Part shown: positions 27,391-37,882 of the stretch, piece by piece | Layout of the letters: the number at the start of each line of letters is the position of its first letter | Numbering within the stretch: the stretch's first letter is position 1 | Origin: Cytobacillus firmus NBRC 15306 | GTDB lineage: Bacteria > Bacillota > Bacilli > Bacillales > Cytobacillaceae | Assembly: GCF_001591465.1 (NCBI RefSeq) | Contig: NZ_BCUY01000005.1 | Span: 38,003 to 102,002, forward strand | DNA: 64,000 bases | Direction: 5' to 3' | Notes under the pieces: model-generated | Databases searched by the model: none | Seen by the model: only the letters and a program-made list of their open reading frames with translations | Told to the model about the DNA's origin: nothing | Translations under genes and position numbers: made by a program

Positions 27391-28248
27391 ATGGCTGCAG
27401 AATTAATAGATGGAAAAGAAATTGCAAGAAAGAAACAGGATCGTATCGGTGCTGAAGTGCAAAAGCTTAAGGCAGAAGGAGTCACGCCAGGATTGGCTGT
27501 TATTTTAGCTGGGGATAATCAGGCATCCAGAACGTATGTGAATAACAAGCAGAAAACCTGCAATAAGCTGGGCATGTATTCTATGCTTATTGAACTTCCC
27601 GAAAGTGTCAGCGAACAAGAGCTTATCAGAAAAATCACTGAGTTAAACAAAAGTGATGCAATCCATGGAATCCTGGTCCAGCTGCCGCTCCCAAGCCATA
27701 TTAATGAAAAAGCCATCATCGAGACCATATCTCCTGAAAAAGATGTGGATGGATTCCATCCCATAAATATCGGCAGGATGATGACAGCTCAGGATGCCTA
27801 TATCCCATGTACTCCTGCAGGGATCATTGAAATGCTTGAAAGCATCGGGGCGGACATTTCCGGAAAGCATGTAGTGGTTATTGGCAGAAGCAACATTGTA
27901 GGTAAACCTGCAGGGCAGCTGTTTCTTAATAAAGATGCAACTGTCACCTACTGTCACTCGAAAACAGCTAATCTAAAGGAATATACAAAGCGGGCAGATA
28001 TTCTGGTGGCAGCAGCAGGTAAAGCCAATTTAATTATGGAGGACCATGTTAAAAATGGTGCAATCGTGATTGATGTGGGCATGAATCGAAATGCGGCAGG
28101 AAAGCTTTGCGGCGATGTTGATTTCGAGACAGTTAAGCACAAAGCAGGGTATATTACTCCTGTTCCGGGCGGAGTGGGGCCGATGACTATTACCATGTTA
28201 ATGCATAACACATTAAAGGCAGCAAAGTATTCTATAAGCAAAATCTAA
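27391..28248 (+). CDS. folD: Bifunctional methylenetetrahydrofolate dehydrogenase/cyclohydrolase
   Basis: Interconverts 5,10-methylene-THF and 10-formyl-THF with NADP. 285 residues from ATG 27391 (GGGGG site 6 bases upstream). The catalytic YVNNKQKTC lysine motif, [25 protein letters not shown] (dinucleotide loop) and [19 protein letters not shown] are all present. It uses the one-carbon product of the gcv complex. The frame extends 26 codons upstream without homology. Confidence 0.96.
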   Translation: MAAELIDGKEIARKKQDRIGAEVQKLKAEGVTPGLAVILAGDNQASRTYVNNKQKTCNKLGMYSMLIELPESVSEQELIRKITELNKSDAIHGILVQLPLPSHINEKAIIETISPEKDVDGFHPINIGRMMTAQDAYIPCTPAGIIEMLESIGADISGKHVVVIGRSNIVGKPAGQLFLNKDATVTYCHSKTANLKEYTKRADILVAAAGKANLIMEDHVKNGAIVIDVGMNRNAAGKLCGDVDFETVKHKAGYITPVPGGVGPMTITMLMHNTLKAAKYSISKI

Positions 28249-28346
28249 AATTCCTGGCCACCATAGATGCAAAATCTGTCCATTTCCATTATCGTGTTAT
28301 TGCTTTGCAAGAGGTGCAATGCGACTTCTGCATAAAGGAGATTGTT

Positions 28347-29687
28347 ATGAAGGAACAGCAGTATCTGACAGTTCACGCACTGACCAAATACATAAAAAGA
28401 AAATTTGACGCCGACCCTCATTTACAAAATATTTTGGTTAAGGGAGAAATCTCAAACTTTAAACAGCACTCAAGCGGCCATATGTATTTCACTTTAAAGG
28501 ATGAGAAAGCCAGAATTTTAGCTGTAATGTTTGCAGGAAATGCGAGATCCATGAAATTCAGGCCGGAGAACGGCATGAAAGTATTAGTTCGCGGAGCGAT
28601 TTCCGTTTATGAATCCAGCGGGCAATATCAAATGTATGTACAGGAAATGCAGCCGGACGGGGTTGGTGAGCTCTATCTGGCATACGAGCAGCTTAAAGAG
28701 AAACTGGAGAAAGAAGGATACTTTTCGTCTGCATATAAAAAAAATATCCCGCGTTATCCACGTACAGTTGCTGTTATCACATCCCCTACTGGTGCGGCAA
28801 TCAGAGATATTTTGACAACGCTCAAAAGACGCTATCCAATCGCGAACATACTTATATACCCTGCGCTTGTCCAGGGTAACCAGGCAGCTCCGTCGATTGT
28901 GAAAGCGATAAAGGATGCAAATGCCTCCAGGGAAGCGGATGTCTTAATTATCGGCAGAGGCGGAGGTTCCATTGAAGAGCTTTGGGCCTTTAATGAAGAA
29001 GCTGTGGCAAGGGCCATATTCAAGTCGGAAATACCTGTAATATCAGCTGTTGGCCATGAAACAGATTTTACAATAGCCGATTTTGTTGCAGATTTAAGGG
29101 CTCCAACCCCAACGGGAGCTGCTGAATTGGCAGTCCCGCATATTGATGATTTGTCAGAAAGGCTTTTTAACAGGCAATCAAGGCTGATAAGAGCGATGAA
29201 GGAACAAATTGCACTGCAAAATGAACGGCTTCTAAGGGTACAGAAATCCTATGCTTTCAGATTCCCCCAAAAATTGTATGAACAAAAACTGGAACAGCTT
29301 GACAAAGTCACCGAACAGCTGCTGCGGGGATCAAAGAGGCTGCATGATTTAAAGCAGGAACAGGCTGATATCCTGCAAAAAAGGCTGGTTCGTAGTCACC
29401 CCGGTCAGCTGATGGATCAGGCAAAAGAAAAACATGATCGGCTGCATAAGCTTTTAAACAAAACAATGGCAAATACCCTGGCTGCAAAAGAAAAGGATTT
29501 TGCGAGAGTTATTTCAACCCTTGAGGCGCTCAGTCCTCTCAAAATCATGGATAGAGGCTATAGCCTTGCTTATACAGAAAAGGAATCCCTGGTAAAGACT
29601 GTGTCTCAGGTTAAAGTGAATGATATGTTAAAATTGAAGGTATCTGATGGAACTATTGAATGCCGGGTAACGGATATTGAGGAGTGA
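28347..29687 (+). CDS. xseA: Exodeoxyribonuclease VII large subunit
   Basis: Catalytic subunit of the single-strand exonuclease. 446 residues from ATG 28347 (AAAGGAG upstream): an N-terminal OB-fold (residues about 1-100), the nuclease core with [15 protein letters not shown] and [14 protein letters not shown], and a long helical C-terminal region that binds XseB. The stop overlaps the ribosome site of xseB; the genes form xseA-xseB-ispA. Confidence 0.96.
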   Translation: MKEQQYLTVHALTKYIKRKFDADPHLQNILVKGEISNFKQHSSGHMYFTLKDEKARILAVMFAGNARSMKFRPENGMKVLVRGAISVYESSGQYQMYVQEMQPDGVGELYLAYEQLKEKLEKEGYFSSAYKKNIPRYPRTVAVITSPTGAAIRDILTTLKRRYPIANILIYPALVQGNQAAPSIVKAIKDANASREADVLIIGRGGGSIEELWAFNEEAVARAIFKSEIPVISAVGHETDFTIADFVADLRAPTPTGAAELAVPHIDDLSERLFNRQSRLIRAMKEQIALQNERLLRVQKSYAFRFPQKLYEQKLEQLDKVTEQLLRGSKRLHDLKQEQADILQKRLVRSHPGQLMDQAKEKHDRLHKLLNKTMANTLAAKEKDFARVISTLEALSPLKIMDRGYSLAYTEKESLVKTVSQVKVNDMLKLKVSDGTIECRVTDIEE

Positions 29688-29692
29688 ATGGC

Positions 29693-29926
29693 ATGGCGGA
29701 TGAAAAGCAGCTTTCATTTGAGCAAGCGATGGAAGAACTTGAAGTGATTGTGGAAAAGCTTGAAGAGGGCGATGTTCCTCTTGAGGAGGCTATTAATATT
29801 TATAAAAAGGGCATGGAGCTTTCAAAATTATGCCATGATAAGCTTAAAAATGTGGAATCACAGCTTACGGAAATACTGACGGAAGATGGCCGAAAAACGA
29901 ACTTCGCCATTCCGGAGGAGGAATAA
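29693..29926 (+). CDS. xseB: Exodeoxyribonuclease VII small subunit
   Basis: 77-residue helical protein that binds the XseA C-terminal helices. The signature [28 protein letters not shown] is present. ATG 29693 is chosen, with GGAG 8 bases upstream inside the end of xseA; a GTG at 29684 is in frame but lacks room for a ribosome site. Confidence 0.94.
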   Translation: MADEKQLSFEQAMEELEVIVEKLEEGDVPLEEAINIYKKGMELSKLCHDKLKNVESQLTEILTEDGRKTNFAIPEEE

Positions 29927-29928
29927 TC

Positions 29929-30822
29929 TTGCAGCAGCAATCCTTAAGTTCTTTCTCTGAATTGCATAAGCGAAAACTGGAAATTCATTTAAAAGAATAT
30001 GTACATAAATTGAATGCTCCACCTGAAATCAAGGAAGCGATGAATTATTCACTTGAAGCCGGAGGAAAGCGGATCAGGCCGATGCTGTTATTTGCCACAT
30101 TGGCTGCTTTTGGCGAAGATACGGCAAAAGGGTTATGGACTGCGGCGGCAATCGAAATGATCCATACCTATTCGCTCATTCACGATGACCTGCCAAGTAT
30201 GGATAATGACGATTTAAGAAGAGGTAAACCGACTAACCATAAAGTATATGGAGAAGCTTTTGCCATCCTGGCAGGCGATGCCTTGCTCACATACAGCTTC
30301 CAAACCATTGCGGAAACCCCGGACGAATTTGCTTCAGCCGAAACCAGGCTGTCTTTAATTAAAGTGCTTTCAAAAGCTGCAGGTGCTGAAGGGATGGTTG
30401 GAGGCCAGGCAGCAGACATTAAAGGAGAGGGCAAACAGCTGGACTTAGAGGACCTGGAGTATATCCACGTGCATAAGACCGGCAAATTGCTGGAATGCAG
30501 TGTGGTTTCAGGTGCTATTTTGGCAAATGCCAATGAAGACACGATTCAGGCACTATCCCATTTTGCTTATCATCTGGGACTTGCTTTTCAAATCAGGGAT
30601 GACATTCTCGACCTTGAAGGAACAGAAGAGATAATCGGGAAGCCCGTTGGCAGTGATGAATCAAAAAATAAAAGCACCTATCCAGCACTTCTTACAATGA
30701 ACGGCGCGAAAGAGGCGCTCGAATACCATATCAGATCTGCAAAAGAGAAGCTGAAGGAAACAGGCCTTCAAACAGAGCTGCTGGAAGAAATAACAGATCT
30801 AATTGCAAACAGGGACCACTAA
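29929..30822 (+). CDS. ispA: Farnesyl diphosphate synthase (polyprenyl synthetase)
   Basis: Condenses IPP with DMAPP and GPP. 297 residues with the first aspartate-rich motif DDLPSMDNDD, GGKRIRP, the GGQAADI segment and the second motif DDILDLEG. TTG 29929 is the start, with GGAGGAGG 5-8 bases upstream inside the end of xseB. It supplies isoprenoid precursors from the pathway begun by dxs, the next gene. Confidence 0.94.
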   Translation: MQQQSLSSFSELHKRKLEIHLKEYVHKLNAPPEIKEAMNYSLEAGGKRIRPMLLFATLAAFGEDTAKGLWTAAAIEMIHTYSLIHDDLPSMDNDDLRRGKPTNHKVYGEAFAILAGDALLTYSFQTIAETPDEFASAETRLSLIKVLSKAAGAEGMVGGQAADIKGEGKQLDLEDLEYIHVHKTGKLLECSVVSGAILANANEDTIQALSHFAYHLGLAFQIRDDILDLEGTEEIIGKPVGSDESKNKSTYPALLTMNGAKEALEYHIRSAKEKLKETGLQTELLEEITDLIANRDH

Positions 30823-30891
30823 TTTCTATTTTACATACTCATAATCTCAATGATCAGGGCACAAAAATGTATGAAGAAGAAACGATGGTTT

Positions 30892-30919
30892 TGCCGCTGT
30901 ACTATTTGTACCAGCGGCA
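30892..30919 (+). other. Inverted repeat between ispA and dxs
   Basis: TGCCGCTGTAC pairs with GTACCAGCGGCA (one bulged base, 5-base loop), 70 bases after the ispA stop. The tail is only TTT, so it is a weak terminator at best. The remaining part of the 370-base gap 30823-31192 holds a candidate dxs promoter and no gene that I can see. Confidence 0.5.
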
Positions 30920-31101
30920 TTTGCTGTTTAATAAAATGATGGTCTTCGATGTGTATATTTTGGTATGATAGGAATTGCTGCCGGGAGTCTTTCCACAGAA
31001 TGCCTGGCCGGAGTGAGAGACTGTTTAAAATGAAAAGCATTTGGAAAATCTCCTGTAATAAGGTAATCTTAAGATATTATCTTTTAGACAGGCTGGACGT
31101 C

Positions 31102-31144
31102 GTAATAAACAGACTTTGTTTAGTAATAAACATGATTGCAAAAT
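31102..31144 (+). promoter_or_regulatory. Candidate dxs promoter with a 21-base-spaced direct repeat
   Basis: TTGTTT (31116-31121), 17 bases, CAAAAT (31139-31144) make a plausible sigma-A promoter 49 bases upstream of dxs. GTAATAAACA occurs twice (31102-31111 and 31123-31132), two helical turns apart, flanking the -35 element. Confidence 0.4.
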
Positions 31145-31192
31145 ATACGTAAAAAACGGACGAATAAGAAACGAAAGTGAGTGGTCCGCAGT

Positions 31193-33085
31193 ATGGATCT
31201 GTTATCAATTAAAGACCCTTCCTTTTTAAAAGGGCTCTCGAATAAAGAATTGGAAAGTCTCAGTCAGGATATCCGCACTTTCCTGATTGAAAAGCTATCA
31301 GGCACTGGGGGACATATTGGCCCTAATCTTGGAGTTGTTGAGCTGACTGTTGCATTGCATAAATGTTTTGACAGTCCGAAGGATAAAATTATCTGGGATG
31401 TCGGACATCAGTCATACGTTCATAAAATCCTTACTGGCCGTGCGTGCCAATTCGATACTCTTAGGCAATATAAAGGTCTTTGCGGCTTTCCAAAGATGAT
31501 TGAAAGCGAGCATGATGTATGGGAAACGGGTCATAGCTCTACTTCTTTATCTGCCGCGATGGGAATGGCCATTGCAAGAGATTTGAAAAAAGAGAGCAAT
31601 TATGTCATTCCCGTTATAGGGGATGGTGCCTTAACAGGCGGAATGGCATTAGAAGCCTTAAATCATATCGGCCATGAAAAAAAAGATATGATCGTCATAT
31701 TGAATGATAATGAAATGTCGATTGCTCCTAATGTAGGTGCCCTGCACAATGTACTCGGAAGGTTAAGGACTGCAGGCAAATATAATTGGGTAAAAGATGA
31801 ACTTGAATATTTATTAAAAAAGGTTCCGGCAGTCGGCGGCAAATTGGCTTCAACTGCTGAAAGACTGAAAGACAGCCTAAAGTATCTGTTTGTGTCAGGC
31901 ATGTTCTTCGAAGAATTAGGCTTTACCTATTTGGGGCCTGTCGATGGGCATAACTATGAAGCTTTATTTGAGAACCTTGCTTATGCCAAAAAAACAGAAG
32001 GCCCGGTGCTTCTCCATGTTATAACGAAAAAAGGGAAAGGCTATAACCCTGCAGAAAACGACAGGATTGGCACTTGGCACGGTACAGGCCCTTATAAAAT
32101 GGAAACAGGGGACTTTGTGAAACCTGCAGCTGCGCCGCCTGCATGGAGCAAACTTGTGTCAGAAACCGTCAGGGAACTTGCGAGAGAAGATGAAAGAATT
32201 GTTGCAATCACTCCAGCAATGCCTGTTGGTTCGAAGCTTGAAGGCTTTGCAAGTGAATTTCCGGATCGAATGTATGATGTCGGTATTGCCGAACAGCATG
32301 CAGCAACAGTAGCTGCAGGCCTGGCAACGCAAAACATGAAGCCGTTCCTTGCTATTTATTCTACTTTCCTGCAGCGTGCTTATGATCAGGTCGTACACGA
32401 TATTGCACGCCAGAATTTGAATGTATTTATTGGAATCGACCGGGCAGGGCTTGTTGGTGCAGATGGGGAAACCCATCAGGGTGTATTCGATATCGCATTT
32501 TTAAGGCATTTGCCGAATATGGTTCTGATGATGCCAAAGGATGAAAATGAAGGCCAGCATATGGTGAAAACAGCCATTGAATATAACGATGGCCCAATCG
32601 CCATGCGGTTCCCGCGCGGAAATGGCATCGGGGTGCCTATGGACACAGAACTTAAAGCTATTCCAATTGGAACATGGGAAGTTCTGCGCGATGGCAGCGA
32701 TGGAGCAATTTTAACCTTTGGGACAACCATTCCAATGGCATTGAAGGCAGCTCAACTCCTGGAAAAACAAGGACACTCCATTAAAGTCATTAATGCAAGG
32801 TTCATTAAGCCAATTGATGTAAAGATGCTGCATGAATTGTTCGCAGCGAATATGCCTATTCTTACGATAGAAGAAGCTGTACTGCAGGGGGGCTTTGGAA
32901 GTGCAATACTTGAATATGCACACGAGCATGGCTTCCATCATTCCGAAATAGACCGTATGGGGATACCTGACACATTTATTGAACATGGCAGTGTAAATGA
33001 ACTATTGGAAGAAATCGGGATGACTGTAGACGATGTTGTGGAAAGAATGGGAAAACTGGCAAGAAAAAAACAAAAAAGGGCTTAA
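31193..33085 (+). CDS. dxs: 1-deoxy-D-xylulose-5-phosphate synthase
   Basis: Thiamine-diphosphate enzyme that joins pyruvate and glyceraldehyde 3-phosphate, the entry to the MEP isoprenoid pathway. 630 residues from ATG 31193: [21 protein letters not shown], the ThDP motif [18 protein letters not shown], the DGHNYE segment, and transketolase central and C-terminal domains ([28 protein letters not shown]). The frame opens at GTG 31181, but family alignments begin MDLLSI. Only GTGAGTGG lies upstream, a modest ribosome site. Confidence 0.96.
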   Translation: MDLLSIKDPSFLKGLSNKELESLSQDIRTFLIEKLSGTGGHIGPNLGVVELTVALHKCFDSPKDKIIWDVGHQSYVHKILTGRACQFDTLRQYKGLCGFPKMIESEHDVWETGHSSTSLSAAMGMAIARDLKKESNYVIPVIGDGALTGGMALEALNHIGHEKKDMIVILNDNEMSIAPNVGALHNVLGRLRTAGKYNWVKDELEYLLKKVPAVGGKLASTAERLKDSLKYLFVSGMFFEELGFTYLGPVDGHNYEALFENLAYAKKTEGPVLLHVITKKGKGYNPAENDRIGTWHGTGPYKMETGDFVKPAAAPPAWSKLVSETVRELAREDERIVAITPAMPVGSKLEGFASEFPDRMYDVGIAEQHAATVAAGLATQNMKPFLAIYSTFLQRAYDQVVHDIARQNLNVFIGIDRAGLVGADGETHQGVFDIAFLRHLPNMVLMMPKDENEGQHMVKTAIEYNDGPIAMRFPRGNGIGVPMDTELKAIPIGTWEVLRDGSDGAILTFGTTIPMALKAAQLLEKQGHSIKVINARFIKPIDVKMLHELFAANMPILTIEEAVLQGGFGSAILEYAHEHGFHHSEIDRMGIPDTFIEHGSVNELLEEIGMTVDDVVERMGKLARKKQKRA

Positions 33086-33088
33086 AAA

Positions 33089-33934
33089 ATGAAAACAAAG
33101 AAAGAACGATTAGATGTTTTATTAGTTGAAAGAGGCCTTGCTGAAACGAGAGAAAAAGCGAAGAGGGCTGTTATGGCTGGTTTGGTGTTCAGCAATGAAA
33201 GCAGGCTGGATAAACCGGGAGAGAAGGTAAGTGAAGACATTCCGCTGACAATCAAGGGAAAGGTCATGCCATATGTCAGCCGCGGAGGATTAAAGCTTGA
33301 GAAAGCTCTGAAGGTTTTTGATTTAGAAATCAAAGGCAAGATCCTCCTTGACATTGGCTCCTCAACCGGCGGCTTTACTGATTGTGCTCTGCAGAATGGC
33401 GCCAAAATGTCCTATGCTTTGGATGTCGGATATAATCAGCTTGCCTGGAAATTAAGGCAGGATGAACGGGTTGTTGTCATGGAAAGGACCAATTTCCGGT
33501 ATGTAACTCCAGCAGACCTTTCAGCGGGTATGCCTGATTTTGCTTCCATAGATGTTTCGTTCATCTCTCTAAAGCTTATATTGCCGGTATTAAAAACACT
33601 GCTAGTTCCTGGCAGTGACACAGTTGCTTTAGTGAAACCGCAATTTGAAGCCGGACGGGAGCAAGTTGGAAAAAAGGGAATTGTCAGAGATCCAAAAATA
33701 CATGAAGCCGTCCTTGATAAAATAATCGAATTTGCTTTGGGTCTTGGCTATGATGTCAAAGACGTTTCCTATTCACCCATTACCGGCGGTGACGGCAACA
33801 TAGAATTTCTCCTCCATCTGTATTGGTCCGGCAGGAAAGAAGAAGGGGAAAACCTCCTTAAAGCCCAGACAGGTGATGTTGTAAAAGAAGCCCACGCCGA
33901 ATTGAAAACGAAGCATGTTAAAGAAGAGGGATAG
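33089..33934 (+). CDS. yqxC: TlyA-family S4/FtsJ rRNA methyltransferase, YqxC
   Basis: 281 residues: an N-terminal S4 RNA-binding domain (RLDVLLVERGLAETREKAKRAV) and a Rossmann methyltransferase domain with the SAM loop LLDIGSSTGGFTDCAL and the KPQFEAGRE motif. TlyA relatives 2'-O-methylate rRNA in mycobacteria; the target here is not known. It starts 3 bases after dxs, in the conserved order dxs-yqxC-argR-recN. Confidence 0.9.
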   Translation: MKTKKERLDVLLVERGLAETREKAKRAVMAGLVFSNESRLDKPGEKVSEDIPLTIKGKVMPYVSRGGLKLEKALKVFDLEIKGKILLDIGSSTGGFTDCALQNGAKMSYALDVGYNQLAWKLRQDERVVVMERTNFRYVTPADLSAGMPDFASIDVSFISLKLILPVLKTLLVPGSDTVALVKPQFEAGREQVGKKGIVRDPKIHEAVLDKIIEFALGLGYDVKDVSYSPITGGDGNIEFLLHLYWSGRKEEGENLLKAQTGDVVKEAHAELKTKHVKEEG

Positions 33935-34006
33935 GCTGATGCCTGTTCCTTTTTTTAAAGGAATTTGTCGAGATAGGACGAATTATAATAATAATATACG
34001 GGAAAA

Positions 34007-34046
34007 TTGTACTTTATTGAGAAAATCAGCTAACATTAAAGTACAA
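34007..34046. repeat. 10-bp inverted repeat upstream of argR
   Basis: TTGTACTTTA (34007-34016) is repeated in inverse as TAAAGTACAA (34037-34046), perfectly, with a 20-base gap, so equivalent points are 30 bases apart. It does not resemble the ARG box. It lies 60 bases before argR, next to a possible CTAACA-16-TATAAA promoter. Confidence 0.6.
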
Positions 34047-34106
34047 CACACTATAAATTAATTTTTTTCTGCCTGCTTTCAAGCGGCTGATTATAGAGGT
34101 GAAAAA

Positions 34107-34556
34107 ATGAATAAAGGGCAAAGACATATTAAGATACGCGAAATTATTACTAATAATGATATCGAAACACAGGATGACCTGGTGGATGAATTGAAAAACG
34201 CGGGGTTTAATGTTACCCAGGCGACAGTCTCAAGAGATATTAAAGAGCTTCACCTGGTAAAAGTTCCTTTAATGGACGGCAGATATAAATACAGTCTTCC
34301 AGCTGATCAGCGTTTCAATCCGCTGCAAAAGCTTAAAAGAAATTTAATGGATGCCTTTGTTAGAGTGGACACTGCAGGACATCTCCTTGTAATGAAGACT
34401 CTTCCTGGGAATGCCATGGCTATAGGCGCACTTATAGATAACCTTGACTGGGAAGAGATTTTGGGGACAATCTGCGGGGATGACACATGCCTGATCATTT
34501 GCAAAACCCCTGAAGACACTGAAGCCATTTCAAACCGTTTTCTTGAAATGCTATAG
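34107..34556 (+). CDS. argR: Arginine repressor ArgR/AhrC
   Basis: Hexameric arginine-responsive regulator. 149 residues: an N-terminal winged helix ([36 protein letters not shown]) and a C-terminal arginine-binding/oligomerisation domain with the conserved [16 protein letters not shown] lies before the ATG. In B. subtilis AhrC represses arginine synthesis and activates catabolism; the artPQR importer at 56-58 kb is a likely target. Confidence 0.96.
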   Translation: MNKGQRHIKIREIITNNDIETQDDLVDELKNAGFNVTQATVSRDIKELHLVKVPLMDGRYKYSLPADQRFNPLQKLKRNLMDAFVRVDTAGHLLVMKTLPGNAMAIGALIDNLDWEEILGTICGDDTCLIICKTPEDTEAISNRFLEML

Positions 34557-34566
34557 ATAATTTTTT

Positions 34567-34630
34567 CTAGCTCAAGACGCGCCTGCCCCCCTCGAGGTGT
34601 CCCGGCTGGCAAGGCGCTTCTGCTTTTTTC
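34567..34630 (+). repeat. Dispersed Bacillus intergenic repeat acting as terminator after argR
   Basis: TCTAGCTCAAGACGCGCCTG...CCCTCGAGG...GGCAAGGCGCTTCTGCTTTTTT. GCGCCTGCC pairs with GGCAAGGCGC (one bulge), followed by a T run. The CTAGCTC...CGCCT...CTCGAGG...GGCGCTT(G/C)TGC wording is that of a short dispersed repeat that I remember as common between genes in many Bacillus genomes; this copy is shortened. Part of a second copy lies at 41792-41821. Confidence 0.6.
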
Positions 34631-34646
34631 TAATGAGGTGATAAGT

Positions 34647-36329
34647 TTGTTAAATGAAATAACCATACGAAATTTTGCTATAATCGAAGCCCTTTCTGTC
34701 TCATTTGAAAAGGGCTTAACTGTTTTAACTGGTGAAACAGGAGCAGGGAAGTCCATTATTATCGATGCTATTCACTTGCTGGCTGGAGGCAGGGGGTCTG
34801 CAGAATTTGTCAGGCATGGTGAAGATAAGGCTGAATTAGAGGGGCTTTTTATCCTGGATGATCCTAAGCACCCCTGCTATAAACGAACAGCAGAATTTGG
34901 GATAGAGATTGAAGATGGAATGATTGTTCTCCGCAGAGATATATCAAAGTCAGGAAAAAGCATCTGCAGAGTGAATGGAAAACTGGTCACTATTTCTGTT
35001 TTGAGGGAAATCGGAAGTTCACTTATTGATATACACGGTCAGCACGAACATCAGGAACTAATGAATGAAACCTTGCATCTTCCTCTCCTCGATCAGTTTG
35101 GAGGACAAAAAATTTCTGCTTCCCTTACTGAATACCAGGATATCTACAGGTTATATGAAAGCACTTTGAAAAAGCTTAAGAATTTAAGTGAGAATGAACA
35201 GCAAATGGCTCACCGGCTTGATTTGATCCAATTTCAGCTTGATGAAATCCAGTCGGCACAGCTGAAACTGAATGAAGATGAGGATCTGATTGAAGAAAAG
35301 AGAAAGCTGTCCAATTTTGAACGGATTTTTGATTCTGTTCAGTCTGGCTATAATGCTCTTCAAGGAGAGCAAAAAGGGCTCGATTGGATTGGGATGGTTA
35401 TGGGGTATATGAATGATGCCGCGGAATTGGACCCATCATATAAAGAAATAGCGGAAAATGTGGCAAACAGCTTCTATTTGCTTGAAGATGCAGCCAGTTC
35501 ACTCCGCAATGAAATGGACTTTATGGAATATGATCCCCAAAGGCTTAATGAAATCGAAAACAGGCTGAATGAAATTAATGGGTTAAAAAGAAAATATGGA
35601 AAAACGGTTGAAGAAGTGCTGGAATACGCCGCAAAAATAGAAGAAGAAATTGAAACCCTGCAAAATAAAGAAACCCATATTGATAAGCTGCAAAAGGAAG
35701 TAGCTGCCCTGAAAAAAGACCTTATGGTTGAAGGGGAAGAACTGAGCCAGCTGCGGAAAAAATCTGCCCTGAAACTTACGAAGTTAATTCATAAAGAGCT
35801 TAAGGAATTATACATGGAAAAAACAGTTTTTGAGGTAAGATTCTTTTCTGATCCCGAAGTCCTTCTGAAAAATGGCATTGACAGAGCGGAATTCTATATT
35901 TCCACCAATCCGGGAGAACCGCTCAAGCCTCTGTCTAAGATTGCATCGGGAGGGGAATTATCCCGAATCATGCTTGCCTTGAAGAGTATTTTCTCAAAAC
36001 ATCAAGGTGTTACAAGTATTATCTTCGATGAAGTGGATACAGGCGTGAGCGGAAGAGTGGCACAAGCTATCGCGGAAAAGATTCATCATGTTTCCGTGGA
36101 TTCACAAGTGCTTTGCATCTCTCACCTGCCACAGGTTGCAGCGATTGCAGATACTCATTTATTTATTGCTAAAAACACGAATGAAGGACGGACCAAAACT
36201 ACAGTGAAGCCTCTGAATGAAGAAGAGAAGATAAAAGAAATCAGCCGTATGATTTCTGGAGTGGAAATAACCGATTTGACGAAAGAGCATGCAAAAGAGC
36301 TGCTGCATATGGCTAAACAGCTGAAATAA
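34647..36329 (+). CDS. recN: DNA repair protein RecN
   Basis: SMC-like ATPase of double-strand break repair. 560 residues: Walker A GETGAGKS (near residue 31), long central coiled coil (about 150-390), ABC signature ASGGELSRIMLALK, Walker B IIFDEVDTGVSG and the ISHLPQVAA switch. TTG 34647 is the start, with GAGGTG 6 bases upstream and family-like MLNEITIRNFAIIEAL; a GTG at 34638 is also in frame. Confidence 0.94.
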   Translation: MLNEITIRNFAIIEALSVSFEKGLTVLTGETGAGKSIIIDAIHLLAGGRGSAEFVRHGEDKAELEGLFILDDPKHPCYKRTAEFGIEIEDGMIVLRRDISKSGKSICRVNGKLVTISVLREIGSSLIDIHGQHEHQELMNETLHLPLLDQFGGQKISASLTEYQDIYRLYESTLKKLKNLSENEQQMAHRLDLIQFQLDEIQSAQLKLNEDEDLIEEKRKLSNFERIFDSVQSGYNALQGEQKGLDWIGMVMGYMNDAAELDPSYKEIAENVANSFYLLEDAASSLRNEMDFMEYDPQRLNEIENRLNEINGLKRKYGKTVEEVLEYAAKIEEEIETLQNKETHIDKLQKEVAALKKDLMVEGEELSQLRKKSALKLTKLIHKELKELYMEKTVFEVRFFSDPEVLLKNGIDRAEFYISTNPGEPLKPLSKIASGGELSRIMLALKSIFSKHQGVTSIIFDEVDTGVSGRVAQAIAEKIHHVSVDSQVLCISHLPQVAAIADTHLFIAKNTNEGRTKTTVKPLNEEEKIKEISRMISGVEITDLTKEHAKELLHMAKQLK

Positions 36330-36386
36330 TTATGACCCAATATCCGGTGTGTGCCCTTAAGCTGCGCAGCGAGATCTAATACCTTG

Positions 36387-36418
36387 AAAAGCTATCCAAA
36401 GCAGGATAGCTTTTTTTA
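36387..36418 (+). terminator. Terminator after recN
   Basis: AAAAGCTATCC pairs with GGATAGCTTTT (loop AAAGCA), then a run of seven T. Confidence 0.92.
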
Positions 36419-36511
36419 TGTCACTGGCAGTTATAAATGCGATCGATGCAGGCAAAATTAAAGATGTAGCCATTTGACGTGGATGGACTAGAAGCGAGGA
36501 GAGTGAAAAAT

Positions 36512-37801
36512 TTGACATATGATGTTTTGCGCAAAATAATTGGTGGAATTCTCCTTGTTTCATTAATTGCTTTAGGTTTTTCCAAGCCTGTTCAGGAATA
36601 TTTGCAAATACCTGCAAATATTACCCTTTTTGAAGGGCAGCAGCTGGATATTGCAAAGGCAGAAGCAGTGTCAGCCGGGCTGTCCATAGATAATACAAGT
36701 GTTGCACTTAAAGAAGATAACCATTCGATTTTGCTTTCAGCAAAAGAAAATGGAAAAAATGAAATGCTTCTCGAACTGGCAGGTTTTCCGATAAAGAAGG
36801 TTGATGTAAATGTCTTAAAAGATTTTAAAGTAATTCCAGGAGGCCAATCAATCGGGGTTAAACTAAATACAGTAGGTGTGTTAGTAGTGGGGCACCATCA
36901 GGTTAATACGGCTGAAGGAAAAGCTTCGCCAGGCGAAACGGCCGGGATTAAAATCGGAGATATCATTACAGAAATCAATGGCAAGAAAATTGAAAAGATG
37001 TCAGATGTTGCCCCTTTTGTTCAAGAAGCAGGCAAAAGCGGCAACCCGCTCCAAATCATTTTAAGCCGTGAAAGCGGAAAGGTGAAAACGGAGCTGACTC
37101 CTCTTAAAGAAAACGGGGAAGAAACCTATAAGCTTGGATTATATATACGTGATTCAGCAGCAGGCATTGGGACGATGACATTCTATCACCCGGAATCGAA
37201 AAAGTATGGAGCACTCGGACATGTTATTTCCGATATGGATACGAAAAAACCCATTGTTGTTGAAGACGGCCAAATTGTAAGATCGACTGTTACTTCCATT
37301 GAAAAAGGAAGTAATGGCAATCCAGGCGAAAAACTTGCACGATTTTCCTCAGACAAAGAAATAATCGGGAATATTGTCAGGAACAGTCCTTTCGGAATTT
37401 TTGGGGAATTAAACAGGGATATGAAAAATGGGATCTTTGACAAACCGATGCCAATAGCACTATCCCATCAGGTGAAAGAGGGAGCTGCTCAAATATTGAC
37501 TGTAGTTGACAATGATGAAGTACAATTGTTTGATATTGAAATTGTCAGCACGATTCCGCAAAAGTTTCCGGCAACAAAAGGAATGGTCATAAAAGTGACG
37601 GATCAGAAGCTCCTCGATAAAACAGGCGGCATTGTCCAGGGGATGAGCGGAAGCCCGATTATACAGGATGGCAGAATTATTGGAGCGGTAACGCACGTAT
37701 TTGTAAATGATCCTACTTCAGGATATGGTGTTCATATCGAATGGATGCTGAATGAAGCGGGGATCAATATATATGAAAAAGCAGAAGAAAAAGCATCCTA
37801 A
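36512..37801 (+). CDS. spoIVB: SpoIVB serine peptidase
   Basis: Forespore-made S55 peptidase secreted to the intermembrane space, where it cuts SpoIVFA to release sigma-K activation. One N-terminal membrane segment (about 9-27), a PDZ domain (GVLVVGHHQ...[17 protein letters not shown]), the ALGHVISD histidine, and the catalytic serine in GMSGSP at residue 379 (378 in B. subtilis). TTG 36512 gives 429 residues; AGGAG is 10 bases upstream. GTG 36503 is in frame but too near that site. Confidence 0.93.
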   Translation: MTYDVLRKIIGGILLVSLIALGFSKPVQEYLQIPANITLFEGQQLDIAKAEAVSAGLSIDNTSVALKEDNHSILLSAKENGKNEMLLELAGFPIKKVDVNVLKDFKVIPGGQSIGVKLNTVGVLVVGHHQVNTAEGKASPGETAGIKIGDIITEINGKKIEKMSDVAPFVQEAGKSGNPLQIILSRESGKVKTELTPLKENGEETYKLGLYIRDSAAGIGTMTFYHPESKKYGALGHVISDMDTKKPIVVEDGQIVRSTVTSIEKGSNGNPGEKLARFSSDKEIIGNIVRNSPFGIFGELNRDMKNGIFDKPMPIALSHQVKEGAAQILTVVDNDEVQLFDIEIVSTIPQKFPATKGMVIKVTDQKLLDKTGGIVQGMSGSPIIQDGRIIGAVTHVFVNDPTSGYGVHIEWMLNEAGINIYEKAEEKAS

Positions 37802-37819
37802 TAAGGGAATGGATCAAAT

Positions 37820-37850
37820 AAAAAGGCGGGGAAATCCCGTCTTTTTGATT
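37820..37850 (+). terminator. Terminator after spoIVB
   Basis: AAAAAGGCGGG pairs with CCCGTCTTTTT (one G-T pair, loop GAAAT), followed by further T-rich sequence. Confidence 0.9.
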
Positions 37851-37882
37851 TTTTATGTTAAAATGACGATAATTAAAGATTT

